A model generated the notes under the pieces. The model did not search any database. It was not told the DNA's origin and saw only the letters and a program-made list of their open reading frames with translations. A DNA stretch of 64,000 bases from Streptomyces malachitofuscus (GTDB taxonomy: Bacteria > Actinomycetota > Actinomycetes > Streptomycetales > Streptomycetaceae), in contig NZ_BMUF01000008.1 in assembly GCF_014650055.1 (NCBI RefSeq), positions 248,001-312,000 of the forward strand. Direction: 5' to 3'. Shown one piece after another: positions 1 through 8,055 of the stretch; position 1 is the stretch's first letter; every line of letters begins with the position of its first letter. The translations under genes were made by a program, and so were the position numbers.

Positions 1-419
1 TCGTAGAGGATCCCGGCGAAGGCCGGACCGGAGGAGTACATCCACACGGCCGGGTTGGCGCCCAGGATCAGCTCGGCGTACGCCCAGATCAGCGAGGGCG
101 GGGCGGTGGTGCCGCCGATGGCCTCGGGCAGGCCGAGACGCCAGTACTCGGAGTCCATGAAGGCCTGGAAGCTCTTCTTGAAGGACGCCGGGACCGGCGC
201 GGTGTTGGTCTCCGGGTCGAAGACCGGCGGGTTGCGGTCGGCGTCGGTGAAGGACTCGGCCAGCTCGTTCTCCGCGAGCCGGGTCAGTTCGTCGAGGATG
301 CTCTTCGCGGTCTCGGCGTCCATCTCCTCGAACGGGCCCGTGCCGTACAGCTTGTCGCGCCCGAGTACTTCGAAGAGGTTGAACTCGATGTCGCGGAGAT
401 TCGACTTGTAGTGCCCCAT
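1..419 (-). CDS. Acyl-CoA dehydrogenase, N-terminal part (runs off the left edge)
   Basis: The reading frame runs leftward from an ATG at 419 and is still open at base 1, giving about 139 residues. It begins MGHYKSNLRDIEFNLFEVLG and continues with an all-helical stretch typical of the N-terminal domain of FAD-dependent acyl-CoA dehydrogenases (first step of fatty-acid beta-oxidation). The sequence around residues 95-139 (WRLGLPEAIGG, then PAVWMYSSGP) matches the family. A GGAG-like ribosome site precedes the start. The FAD-binding middle and C-terminal domains lie outside the window, so substrate class cannot be told. The family call is confident; the exact member is not. Confidence 0.9.
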   Translation of the reverse strand, partial: MGHYKSNLRDIEFNLFEVLGRDKLYGTGPFEEMDAETAKSILDELTRLAENELAESFTDADRNPPVFDPETNTAPVPASFKKSFQAFMDSEYWRLGLPEAIGGTTAPPSLIWAYAELILGANPAVWMYSSGPAFAGILY

Positions 420-580
420 GGCGACGGCTCCGTTAGAGAGATCGGCGAGGCACTGACTCCTCGCACCTAGTTCACGTACCAACAAGTAGCTACGATGATG
501 CTACCCGTCGGTAATAAGAAGCAACCCCGATCCGGACATCTGTGACCCAGCCCTCCCGGAGGGTCAGTAGTCTGTGCGGC
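420..580. promoter_or_regulatory. Divergent control region between acyl-CoA dehydrogenase and sseB-like gene
   Basis: This is a 161-base, comparatively AT-rich region between two diverging genes. It holds the interrupted palindrome TACCCGTCGGTA at 502-513 and, next to it, a GTAGC/GCTAC-type repeat (about 485-503). TACC-N4-GGTA dyads are the kind of site bound by TetR-family repressors of fatty-acid genes in actinobacteria, so a beta-oxidation operator is a reasonable guess. No regulator gene lies beside it. The role is inferred only from symmetry and position. Confidence 0.35.
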
Positions 581-1045
581 ATGTACGGCTACGACCAGAG
601 CGCGGGGACGCAACAGGGTTACGTCCCGCCGCAGCAGCAGATGCCGGGCGGGTACGGGCAGCAGGCGCCGCTGTATCCCGAGCCGTCCGCACCCTCGCTC
701 GCCGATGCCGTGCGTGCGTTCACCACAGGCCAGATGGCGGCCGAGGACTTCCAGCAGGTCTTCGCCACGTCCAAGGTCTACTGCCCGCGCGGTGACAACC
801 CCGGATTCCTCGCCCTGCACAACACCCAGCAGCCGGTGATCCCGATGTTCACCTCGCTCAAGGAGCTGCGGCGGTACGCGGGCAAGGAGTCCAAGTATTT
901 CGTGATCACCGGCGCCGAGGTGATCGACCTCCTGCCCACCGGCTACGGCTTCGTGCTCGACATGGAGGGCGAGCACCGGATGGTGTTCGACGCCAAGGCC
1001 GTGGAGCAGATGGTCGAGTTCGCCATGCGCCGTATGTATGGCTGA
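581..1045 (+). CDS. SseB-family protein
   Basis: 154 residues. Residues 1-40 are rich in Gln, Gly, Pro and Tyr (MYGYDQSAGTQQGYVPPQQQ) and look disordered; residues 45-150 form an SseB-type domain with the typical LADAVRAF and KVYCPRGDNPGFLALH segments. The ATG at 581 was chosen because the family starts MYGYDQ. A GTG at 542 is in frame but lies upstream of the GGAGGG ribosome site at about 557-563. The family is widespread in Streptomyces and its biochemical role is not established; Pseudomonas and enterobacterial SseB names refer to secretion and sulfur functions that should not be transferred. Two hairpins follow the stop codon. Confidence 0.85.
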   Translation: MYGYDQSAGTQQGYVPPQQQMPGGYGQQAPLYPEPSAPSLADAVRAFTTGQMAAEDFQQVFATSKVYCPRGDNPGFLALHNTQQPVIPMFTSLKELRRYAGKESKYFVITGAEVIDLLPTGYGFVLDMEGEHRMVFDAKAVEQMVEFAMRRMYG

Positions 1046-1055
1046 AGCCAGTGCC

Positions 1056-1119
1056 GCGCAGACGGCTGAAAACGCCCGTCTGCGCCCGCGCAGAGCCCGG
1101 AGGGAATTCCCTCCGGGCT
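1056..1119 (+). terminator. Tandem terminator hairpins after the sseB-like gene
   Basis: First hairpin: 1056-1065 pairs with 1076-1085 (10 bp, 10-base loop). Second: 1094-1119 is a perfect 26-base palindrome (13 bp per arm, AGCCCGGAGGGAA and its complement) followed by TTT. Both lie between the SseB stop and the broken pirin frame. This implies that transcription of the pirin remnant is not read-through from sseB. Confidence 0.8.
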
Positions 1120-1164
1120 TTCTCCGTTCCGGGTGGCAGGAAGTTCAACGCTCAACTAAAGTGG

Positions 1165-1902
1165 GTGTACCCGAGGAGGTACATCGACGGGATCTTCGAC
1201 CACCAGGACTCCAACGGCGGTGGCGGCACCATCACCAACGGTGACACCCAGTGGATGACGGCGGGCGCCGGTCTGCTGCACATCGAGGCGCCGCCGGAGC
1301 ACCTGGTCGTGTCCGGCGGGCTCTTCCACGGGCTCCAGCTGTGGGTGAACCTCCCCGCCCGGGACAAGATGATGGCGCCGCGCTACCAGGACATCCGCAG
1401 CGGCAGCGTCCAGCTGCTCACCTCCCCCGACGGCGGCGCGCTGCTGCGGGTCATCGCCGGTGAGCTGGACGGCCACGAGGGCCCCGGCATCACACACACG
1501 CCGATCACGATGATCCACGCGACGCTCGCACCGGGCGCCGAGGTCACCCTGCCCTGGCGGGAGGACTTCAACGGCCTGGCGTACGTCATGGCCGGGCGCG
1601 GGTCGGTCGGCGCCGAGCGCCGTCCGATCCACCTGGGCCAGACGGCGGTCTTCGGCGCCGGCTCCTCGCTGACCGTCCGCGCGGACGAGAAGCAGGACGC
1701 GCACACGCCGGACCTGGAGGTCGTCCTCCTCGGGGGGCAGCCCATCCGTGAGCCCATGGCCCACTACGGCCCGTTCGTGATGAACACCAAGGACGAGCTG
1801 ATGCAGGCCTTCGAGGACTTCCAGAAGGGCCGCCTCGGCACGATCCCGGCCGTGCACGGCATGACCGAGGCGGGTCCCGCGGACGGCGCCGACGGTGCCT
1901 GA
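1165..1902 (+). pseudogene. Pirin-family protein, 5'-truncated
   Basis: The frame from residue IDGIFDHQDSNGG to the end matches actinobacterial pirins (bicupin, metal-binding, proposed redox or quercetinase roles), which are normally about 320 residues. Only about 240 remain. The N-terminal ~85 residues, including the HPHRGFE segment that supplies two of the four metal ligands, are absent; the later HIEAPPE pair (about codon 35 of the remnant) is kept. Just before the homologous part lies CCGAGGAGGTACATC, which looks like the gene's own ribosome site (GAGGAGG, 1173-1179) joined directly to codon ATC of the domain. This suggests an internal deletion of roughly 250-270 bp. The first usable in-frame starts are GTG 1165, which lies upstream of that site, or ATG 1255. 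The product is probably inactive. Confidence 0.75.
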
Positions 1903-1963
1903 GCCCTGCACGGGACGGCCGCCGGCGGACACCACGACGTCCGCCGGCGGCCGTCCCGTCCGC

Positions 1964-4084
1964 TCAGTCGGGTCGCGCGCCGTCCTTCTCGTACAGCTCG
2001 AACCAGATGCACTTGCCCTCGCCGCGCGGGTCGACGCCCCACGTGTGGGCGAGGAGCTCGACCAGGACCAGGCCCCGGCCGGAGGACGCCAGCTCGCCCG
2101 GTCTGCGCAGGTGCGGCAGGTCGTCGCCGGCGTCGGTGACCTCGATGCGTATCCGGCGGCCGTCTCCCCCGTCGGTGACCTCGGCGAGCAGCAGGGCGTC
2201 GGTGTCGGTGTGCACGAGGACGTTGGTGAGCATCTCCGACAGCAGCAGCACCGCCGAGTCCACCTGGTCCGTCGAGGACCAGTCGTGCAGCAGTTCACGC
2301 AGCTGGTGCCGGGCCACGGCCACCCGCTCGGGCTCGGCCTGGGCCACGGTCAGCATCGTGCGGCGCACCGGCGGCCGTACCGTGTCCGATTCCGCGCCGC
2401 AGCCGCAGCCCTCGCCCTGCCGCGACAGCAGCAGGACGGCGATGTCGTCCTCGCGCCGGTCGGCCAGCGGGCCGGTGGTGTGGTGCGAGGAGGGGCCGTG
2501 CACCGCCTGGACCAGGGCGTCGGCCAGCTCCTCCTGGTTCCCCTTGTGCTCCTCGAGGATGGTGCGCAGCCGTCGCCAGCCGGTGTCCAGATCGTGGCCG
2601 CCGGTCTCGATCAGCCCGTCCGTGCAGATCATCATGGTCTCGCCGGACTCCAGCACGATCCGCGTGGTGGGGTAGTCGGCGTCCGGATCGATGCCGAGCG
2701 GCAGCCCGCCCGCCGTCGGCCGGGTCAGCACCGTCGCGTCGGCCATGCGGATCACCGGGTCCGGGTGCCCGGCGCGGGCGATCTCCAGCACGCCGCTCAC
2801 CGGGTCGACCTCGGCGTACAGACACGTCGCGAAGCGCAGTTCGGGGTCCGCCTCGCCGATGCCGTGCAGGAAGCGGGAGGCGCGGGCGAGCACGGCGTCG
2901 GGCCGGTGGCCCTCGGAGGCGTACGCCCGCAGGGCTATCCGCAGCTGGCCCATCAGCCCGGCGGCCCGTACGTCGTGGCCCTGGACGTCGCCGATGACCA
3001 TCGCGAACCGCCCGCTGGGCAGCGGGATGACGTCGTACCAGTCGCCGCCGACCTGGAGGCCGCCACCGGTGGGGACGTACCGGGCGGCGACGCTCATGCC
3101 CGGGATGCCCTGGCCGAGCTTCGGCATCATCGAGCGCTGCAGGCCGTCGGTCAGCGCCCGCTCGCTCTCGGCCGTGCCGGCGCGGGTCAGCGCCTGGGCC
3201 AGCATCCGGGCCACCGTGGTCAGCACCGAACGCTCGTCCGGGGTGAACGCGACCGGGTAGGCGAAGGCCGCCAGCCAGGCCCCCATCGTGCGGCCGGACG
3301 CGGTCAGCGGCAGGAACGCCCAGGACTGACGGCCGAAGCGCTGGGCGAGCGGCCAGGTGAGGGGGTAGCGGCTCTTGTACTGCTCCGGGGAGGAGAGATA
3401 GACCGCGCGGCCCGTGCGCACCACCTCGGCGGCCGGGTAGTCCGTGTCCAGCGGCATGTAGGTGAACGGGTTGTCGGCGCCGGGCTCGTGCCCGTGGTGG
3501 CCGATGATCGTGAGCCGGTCGCCCTCCACGCCGAACACGGCCAGTCCGTCCGGTGAGAAACCGGGCATCGACAGGTTGGCCGCGACCCGCAGCACTTCCT
3601 CGGTCGACCGTGCCTCCGCCAGCGCGCGTCCCGCGTCCAGCAGGAACGCCTCCCGTGAGCGCCGCCAGTCCCCGGTGACCGCCCTGCGCCCGGCGGGCGT
3701 GCCCGGCATCGGATCGGTGACCTCCTGGAGGGAGCCGGTCAAAACGTATCCCTTGCGGGTGCGGTCGTAGGAGGGCTTGGAGCGGCTGCGCACGATCCGC
3801 ACGACCCGCTGCTGGTCGTCCATGATCCGGATGCGTACCTCCGCGAGGGTGCCCTCGGCGACGGCGAGCTGGACCACTCCCTTAATCTCGTTCCAGTCGA
3901 CGGGGTGCAGCCGGGCCCGGACCTGCGCTTCGGTGAGGGTGGCCTGCCGGGAGGGCAGCCCCAGCAGCCGCGCTGCCACGGTGTCGACCGTGACCAGCCC
4001 GGCGGCGGTGTCCCAGTGCCACAGTCCGGTGTCGAGGGCGGCGAGGACGTCCCCCAGGGCGGGCAGGGGCTCACCAGTACGCAT
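1964..4084 (-). CDS. PAS-GAF-PP2C (SpoIIE) phosphatase with C-terminal anti-sigma-type ATPase domain
   Basis: 706 residues. Order: PAS-like sensor (about 8-125, TGLWHWDTAAGLVTVD), GAF (about 160-310), PP2C/SpoIIE serine phosphatase (about 325-540, with the metal-binding GGDWYDVIPLPSG and VIGDVQGHD segments), then a HATPase_c2 domain (about 570-700, N-box EMLTNVLVHT, G-box SSGRGLVLV). Such proteins dephosphorylate anti-anti-sigma factors and may phosphorylate them through the kinase-like domain, tuning SigB/SigF-type stress sigma factors in response to a sensed signal. The cognate STAS protein is not nearby. The gene stands alone and is convergent with the pirin remnant. The domain call is firm; signal and partner are unknown. 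Confidence 0.9.
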   Translation of the reverse strand: MRTGEPLPALGDVLAALDTGLWHWDTAAGLVTVDTVAARLLGLPSRQATLTEAQVRARLHPVDWNEIKGVVQLAVAEGTLAEVRIRIMDDQQRVVRIVRSRSKPSYDRTRKGYVLTGSLQEVTDPMPGTPAGRRAVTGDWRRSREAFLLDAGRALAEARSTEEVLRVAANLSMPGFSPDGLAVFGVEGDRLTIIGHHGHEPGADNPFTYMPLDTDYPAAEVVRTGRAVYLSSPEQYKSRYPLTWPLAQRFGRQSWAFLPLTASGRTMGAWLAAFAYPVAFTPDERSVLTTVARMLAQALTRAGTAESERALTDGLQRSMMPKLGQGIPGMSVAARYVPTGGGLQVGGDWYDVIPLPSGRFAMVIGDVQGHDVRAAGLMGQLRIALRAYASEGHRPDAVLARASRFLHGIGEADPELRFATCLYAEVDPVSGVLEIARAGHPDPVIRMADATVLTRPTAGGLPLGIDPDADYPTTRIVLESGETMMICTDGLIETGGHDLDTGWRRLRTILEEHKGNQEELADALVQAVHGPSSHHTTGPLADRREDDIAVLLLSRQGEGCGCGAESDTVRPPVRRTMLTVAQAEPERVAVARHQLRELLHDWSSTDQVDSAVLLLSEMLTNVLVHTDTDALLLAEVTDGGDGRRIRIEVTDAGDDLPHLRRPGELASSGRGLVLVELLAHTWGVDPRGEGKCIWFELYEKDGARPD

Positions 4085-4191
4085 TGCACCACTTTATGAA
4101 GAGGGTGTCGAAAAGTTCCACCGAAGGCCGGAGCCCGCCCGACGGGTAATGGCGGAGAAGCGGCCCCGGGTCGGCCGGTAGGCTTGGGGGA

Positions 4192-4205
4192 GTTTCACGT
4201 GAAAC
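4192..4205. other. parS centromere-like site (ParB-binding)
   Basis: GTTTCACGTGAAAC, a perfect 14-bp palindrome identical to the ParB-binding core used in Streptomyces chromosome segregation. It sits in the 156-base gap between the PP2C gene and aspS, about 35 bases before the aspS start. In S. coelicolor, parS sites cluster around oriC, so this fixes the window to the central chromosome. No other copy was noticed in the 64 kb. Confidence 0.9.
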
Positions 4206-4240
4206 AAAGACCCCGATCCGCGAAGGCTGGATGAACGACG

Positions 4241-6004
4241 ATGCATCGGTACAGGTCCCACACCTGCGGCGAGCTCCGCGCCTCTGACGTCGGCACCGAC
4301 GTCCGGCTGAGTGGCTGGCTGCACAATCGGCGCGACCTGGGCGGCATCCTCTTCATCGATCTGCGCGATCACTACGGCATCACGCAGCTGGTGGCGCGTC
4401 CCGGCACCGAGGCGTACGAGGCGCTGGACAAGCTCTCCAAGGAGACCGTGGTCCGCGTCGACGGCAAGGTCGTCTCCCGCGGCACGGAGAACGTCAACCC
4501 CGAGCTGCCGACCGGTGAGGTCGAGGTCGAGGTCGGCGCCGTCGAGGTGCTCGGCGCGGCCGCCCCGCTTCCCTTCACCATCAACGCCGAGGACGGTGTC
4601 AACGAGGAGCGGCGTCTGGAGTACCGCTTCCTGGACCTGCGCCGCGAGCGCATGCACCGCAACATCCTGCTGCGTACGTCGGTCATCTCGGCGATCCGCC
4701 AGAAGATGACGGCGCTGGGCTTCAACGAGATGGCGACGCCGATCCTGAGCGCCACCTCTCCCGAGGGCGCCCGTGACTTCGTGGTGCCGTCCCGTCTGAA
4801 CCCCGGCAAGTTCTACGCGCTGCCGCAGGCGCCGCAGCAGTTCAAGCAGCTGCTGATGATCTCCGGCTTCGACCGCTACTTCCAGATCGCGCCCTGCTTC
4901 CGCGACGAGGACGCCCGCGCGGACCGCTCGCCGGGCGAGTTCTACCAGCTCGACGTGGAGATGAGCTTCGTCGAGCAGGAGGACGTCTTCCAGCCCATCG
5001 AGAAGCTGATGACCGAGCTGTTCGAGGAGTTCGGCAACGGCCGCCATGTGACGTCGCCGTTCCCGCGCATCCCGTTCCGTGAGGCGATGCTGAAGTACGG
5101 CTCCGACAAGCCGGATCTGCGCGCCCTGCTGGAGCTCGTCGACATCACCGACATCTTCGAGGGCTCGGAGTTCAAGGCGTTCGCCGGCAAGCATGTGCGG
5201 GCGCTGCCGGTTCCGGACGTCTCCGGTCAGCCGCGCAAGTTCTTCGACCAGCTCGGTGACTACGCGGTCTCGCAGGGCGCCAAGGGCCTGGCGTGGGTGC
5301 GCGTGGGCGAGGACGGCTCGCTGAGCGGCCCGATCGCGAAGTTCCTCACCGAGGAGAACGTCGCGGAGCTCACCAAGCGGCTCTCGCTGGCCCCCGGCCA
5401 CGCGGTGTTCTTCGGCGCGGGCGAGTTCGACGAGGTCTCGAAGATCATGGGCGCGGTGCGGGTCGAGGCCGCCAAGCGTGCCGGTCACTTCGAGGAGAAC
5501 GTCTTCCGCTTCTGCTGGATCGTCGACTTCCCGATGTACGAGAAGGACGAGGAGACCGGCGCGATCGACTTCTCGCACAACCCGTTCTCGATGCCGCAGG
5601 GCGGCCTGGAGGCCCTGGAGACCCAGGACCCGCTGGACATCCTCGGCTGGCAGTACGACATCGTCTGCAACGGCGTCGAGCTGTCCTCCGGCGCGATCCG
5701 GAACCACGAGCCGGAGATCATGCTCAAGGCGTTCGAGATCGCGGGCTACGACCGCGAGACGGTCGAGGACAAGTTCGCCGGCATGCTCCGCGCGTTCCGC
5801 TTCGGCGCCCCGCCGCACGGCGGCATCGCGCCCGGTGTCGACCGGATCGTCATGCTCCTCGCCGACGAGCCCAACATCCGCGAGACCATCGCCTTCCCGC
5901 TCAACGGCAACGCCCAGGACCTGATGATGGGCGCCCCGACCGAACTGGACGAGGCCCGCCTGAAGGAACTCCACCTCTCGGTGCGCAAGCCGCAGCCGAA
6001 GTAG
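4241..6004 (+). CDS. aspS: Aspartyl-tRNA synthetase
   Basis: 587 residues, the usual bacterial AspRS length. It charges tRNA-Asp with aspartate in the cytoplasm. Visible parts: N-terminal OB-fold anticodon domain (1-105, HRYRSHTCGEL start), class II core with motif 2 (RYFQIAPCFRDEDARADR, about 215-232), the GAD insertion domain (about 300-420), and motif 3 (GGIAPGVDRIVMLLAD, about 527-542). The start ATG 4241 fits the conserved MHRYRSH terminus. The ribosome site is weak. The gene follows the parS site directly and is probably monocistronic, with the FG-GAP gene converging on it. Whether it also charges tRNA-Asn cannot be settled from sequence alone. Confidence 0.98.
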   Translation: MHRYRSHTCGELRASDVGTDVRLSGWLHNRRDLGGILFIDLRDHYGITQLVARPGTEAYEALDKLSKETVVRVDGKVVSRGTENVNPELPTGEVEVEVGAVEVLGAAAPLPFTINAEDGVNEERRLEYRFLDLRRERMHRNILLRTSVISAIRQKMTALGFNEMATPILSATSPEGARDFVVPSRLNPGKFYALPQAPQQFKQLLMISGFDRYFQIAPCFRDEDARADRSPGEFYQLDVEMSFVEQEDVFQPIEKLMTELFEEFGNGRHVTSPFPRIPFREAMLKYGSDKPDLRALLELVDITDIFEGSEFKAFAGKHVRALPVPDVSGQPRKFFDQLGDYAVSQGAKGLAWVRVGEDGSLSGPIAKFLTEENVAELTKRLSLAPGHAVFFGAGEFDEVSKIMGAVRVEAAKRAGHFEENVFRFCWIVDFPMYEKDEETGAIDFSHNPFSMPQGGLEALETQDPLDILGWQYDIVCNGVELSSGAIRNHEPEIMLKAFEIAGYDRETVEDKFAGMLRAFRFGAPPHGGIAPGVDRIVMLLADEPNIRETIAFPLNGNAQDLMMGAPTELDEARLKELHLSVRKPQPK

Positions 6005-6067
6005 CCGGACACACCGAGCGGCCCGGGCCCCTCAGGGGGTCCGGGCCGCCGTGCGTGGTGCGCGCGG

Positions 6068-7486
6068 TCAGAGCAGCGGCAGATCGTCACCGCCGAGCAG
6101 CCGGTAGCCGGAGGCCGGAAGGCCGAACTGGGACGTGGTGAGCATCTTGCTGCCGGTCCCGGTGGGCCCGTTCGTCCCACCGGGCAGCACCCAGGCGGCA
6201 CCGGCCGAGTCGTTCTCCCCCTTCGCGGAGACGATCAGCTCCGGGTGCCCGTCGTCGTTCACGTCGCCCGCGGACACGGTGGTGCCGAAGTTGTCGCCGG
6301 GCTCGCTGCCTCCCGGGACAGCGGCCGTCTCCTGGTGGTGCGTGACCGCACCCCCGCCCGGGGTGCCGCTGCGGGTGCCGGGGACGACGGTGATCATCCC
6401 CGCTCCCGCGACGGAGCCCAGGGCCTCACCGGGCGAGCCCACCACGATGTCCCCGACGCCGTCGCCGTCCAGGTCCGAGACCGCGACGGACGCGCCGAAA
6501 CGGTCGTTCTTCTCGCCGGCGCCGGGAACGCCCGGGCTGTCCTGGGAGATCACGACCGGCTCGTCGTGGGTGCCGATGCCCTGCGCGGAGCCGTACCAGA
6601 TCAGCACCCGGCCTCCCAGCTCCCCGTCGACCCCCCGCCGCTCGGGTTCGTCGGGGTCGCCGACGACGAGATCGCCGTACCCGTCGCCGTTGACATCGCC
6701 GATGGCGCCGACGAGGCCGTCACCCTCGGTGAGGGCGTCGCTCGTGCTGTCGTCGGGATCGACGAAAACCATGCCGCCGGAGGGGCCGACGCGCCCGGAG
6801 AACGCGACGTGATCGGCGCGGTCGTCGCCGTTGTGATCGCCGGTGGCCAGCGACCCCAGCCACATGCCCATGCCCATGTACGCGGCGGGCTCCGCCGAGC
6901 GGGAGAACGGGCCCGGGTAGGTCAGGCTGTAGTTCCAGCCGCCGACCGTGAGCAGGCTGTTCGCAGACGACTCCCTGCCCGAGGCGGCCACGTCACGGCC
7001 GTACCGGTCGATCCAGTCCGGGCTGGGCAGCGCCCGTCCCGTCCGCAGGCCGGAGCCGCTGCCCCACAGGATGCTCACCAAGCCCTTGTCCACGCCCTCG
7101 GGGAGATCCTCGTAGGGCGCGCCGACGATCAGGTCGGCATAACCGTCGCGGTCGAGGTCGGCGGAGGCGGTGGAGGACCCGAAGGCGTCGCCGCGCTCGG
7201 GGGCACCGGGGACTCCGGGTGAGTCCTGGGTGATGAACGCCCGGGACGCGGCGGAGAGCCCGGAGGCCGAGCCGTACAGGACGATCACCGCCCCGGCGCC
7301 TTCCTTCCCGCCGACCGTGGCCGCCGGGACGCGCAGTACGGCGTCCCGGTAGCCGTCGCCGTTGAAGTCGGCGGGTACGGTCTCCCCGGCCGCGTGGGCC
7401 GGTGCGACCAGTACCGTGCTGCCGAGCAGCCCGGCGACCAGGACGGCGGCGGTTCTCCAACGGCCCCTGCGCGAGACGTGCTTCAC
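6068..7486 (-). CDS. Secreted FG-GAP (integrin-alpha-like) repeat protein
   Basis: 472 residues starting at GTG 7486. A Sec signal peptide (residues 1-33: basic start, hydrophobic core, cut near PAHAA) is followed by at least six FG-GAP blades, each with a calcium-binding loop of the DxNxDGxxD kind (DFNGDGYRD, DLDRDGYAD, DHNGDDRAD, DVNGDGYGD, DLDGDGVGD, DVNDDGHPE). These form a beta-propeller outside the cell. In Streptomyces such proteins are common and mostly uncharacterised; adhesion or ligand binding is an extrapolation from integrins. The gene converges with aspS and lies 27 bases downstream of the PH-like gene on the same strand. Confidence 0.88.
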   Translation of the reverse strand: MKHVSRRGRWRTAAVLVAGLLGSTVLVAPAHAAGETVPADFNGDGYRDAVLRVPAATVGGKEGAGAVIVLYGSASGLSAASRAFITQDSPGVPGAPERGDAFGSSTASADLDRDGYADLIVGAPYEDLPEGVDKGLVSILWGSGSGLRTGRALPSPDWIDRYGRDVAASGRESSANSLLTVGGWNYSLTYPGPFSRSAEPAAYMGMGMWLGSLATGDHNGDDRADHVAFSGRVGPSGGMVFVDPDDSTSDALTEGDGLVGAIGDVNGDGYGDLVVGDPDEPERRGVDGELGGRVLIWYGSAQGIGTHDEPVVISQDSPGVPGAGEKNDRFGASVAVSDLDGDGVGDIVVGSPGEALGSVAGAGMITVVPGTRSGTPGGGAVTHHQETAAVPGGSEPGDNFGTTVSAGDVNDDGHPELIVSAKGENDSAGAAWVLPGGTNGPTGTGSKMLTTSQFGLPASGYRLLGGDDLPLL

Positions 7487-7513
7487 CCTGTGCCCCCTCC
7501 GTGACAGCGGCGC

Positions 7514-7879
7514 CTAGCGCGCCACGAACTGGGTCAGTATCGCCTGGACTTCGTAGATGTCGACGCCCTTGGTGAAGGTCTTCTGGATGGGGGTCGGGGA
7601 ACCCGAGAGCCAGATCTTCAGTTCGGCGTCGAGGTCGAAGGTGCCGGCCGTCTCCACCGCGAAGTGCGTGATGCTGCGGTACGGGATCGAGTGATACTCG
7701 GTCTTCTTGCCGGTGATGCCCTGCTTGTCGACCAGGATCAGCCGGCGGTCCGTGAACAGGATGGTGTCGCGGATCAGCAGGAACGCCGCGTGCACCTGCT
7801 CGCCGTGGCCGAGCAGCCTTGCGTAGTCCTGCTGGGCCTTGGCCGGGTCGACGGTGTGCGCGTTGCCGAAGAGTGCCAT
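7514..7879 (-). CDS. PH-domain-like small protein
   Basis: 121 residues from ATG 7879 (MALFGNAHTVD), preceded by a purine-rich GGGGGG ribosome site; an upstream in-frame start at 7918 lacks one. The sequence carries features of bacterial PH (bPH_1) domains: DTILFTDRRLILVDKQGITGKK, then YHSIPYRSITHFAVE and the C-terminal helix DIYEVQAILTQFVA. These single-domain proteins are widespread and their ligand is generally unknown. It lies 27 bases before the FG-GAP gene and may be co-transcribed with it. Confidence 0.8.
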   Translation of the reverse strand: MALFGNAHTVDPAKAQQDYARLLGHGEQVHAAFLLIRDTILFTDRRLILVDKQGITGKKTEYHSIPYRSITHFAVETAGTFDLDAELKIWLSGSPTPIQKTFTKGVDIYEVQAILTQFVAR

Positions 7880-8055
7880 GGAACGAATCCCCCCACATGA
7901 GTGGCGACGGCCGGACATCGGCCGCCTTCACATGATCTTCGCAAGGCGAGGGGCCCGGGAGAAGATCCGCACCCCTCCCGGGCCCCTGCTGTAGCGATCG
8001 CGTTACGCGGCGGGCTCCTCCTCAAGACACGGGACGATCGCCACGGCACCCTGCT

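Noticed and set aside
1895..3556. Long plus-strand frame opposite the PP2C gene
   Set aside because: It lies fully antisense to a well-supported PAS-GAF-PP2C gene; its Val/Arg/Gly composition mirrors the complementary strand.
4094..5974. 626-codon minus-strand frame opposite aspS
   Set aside because: Mirror of a certain synthetase gene; the composition (Leu/Val/Asp/Arg/Gly-rich) shows no domain.
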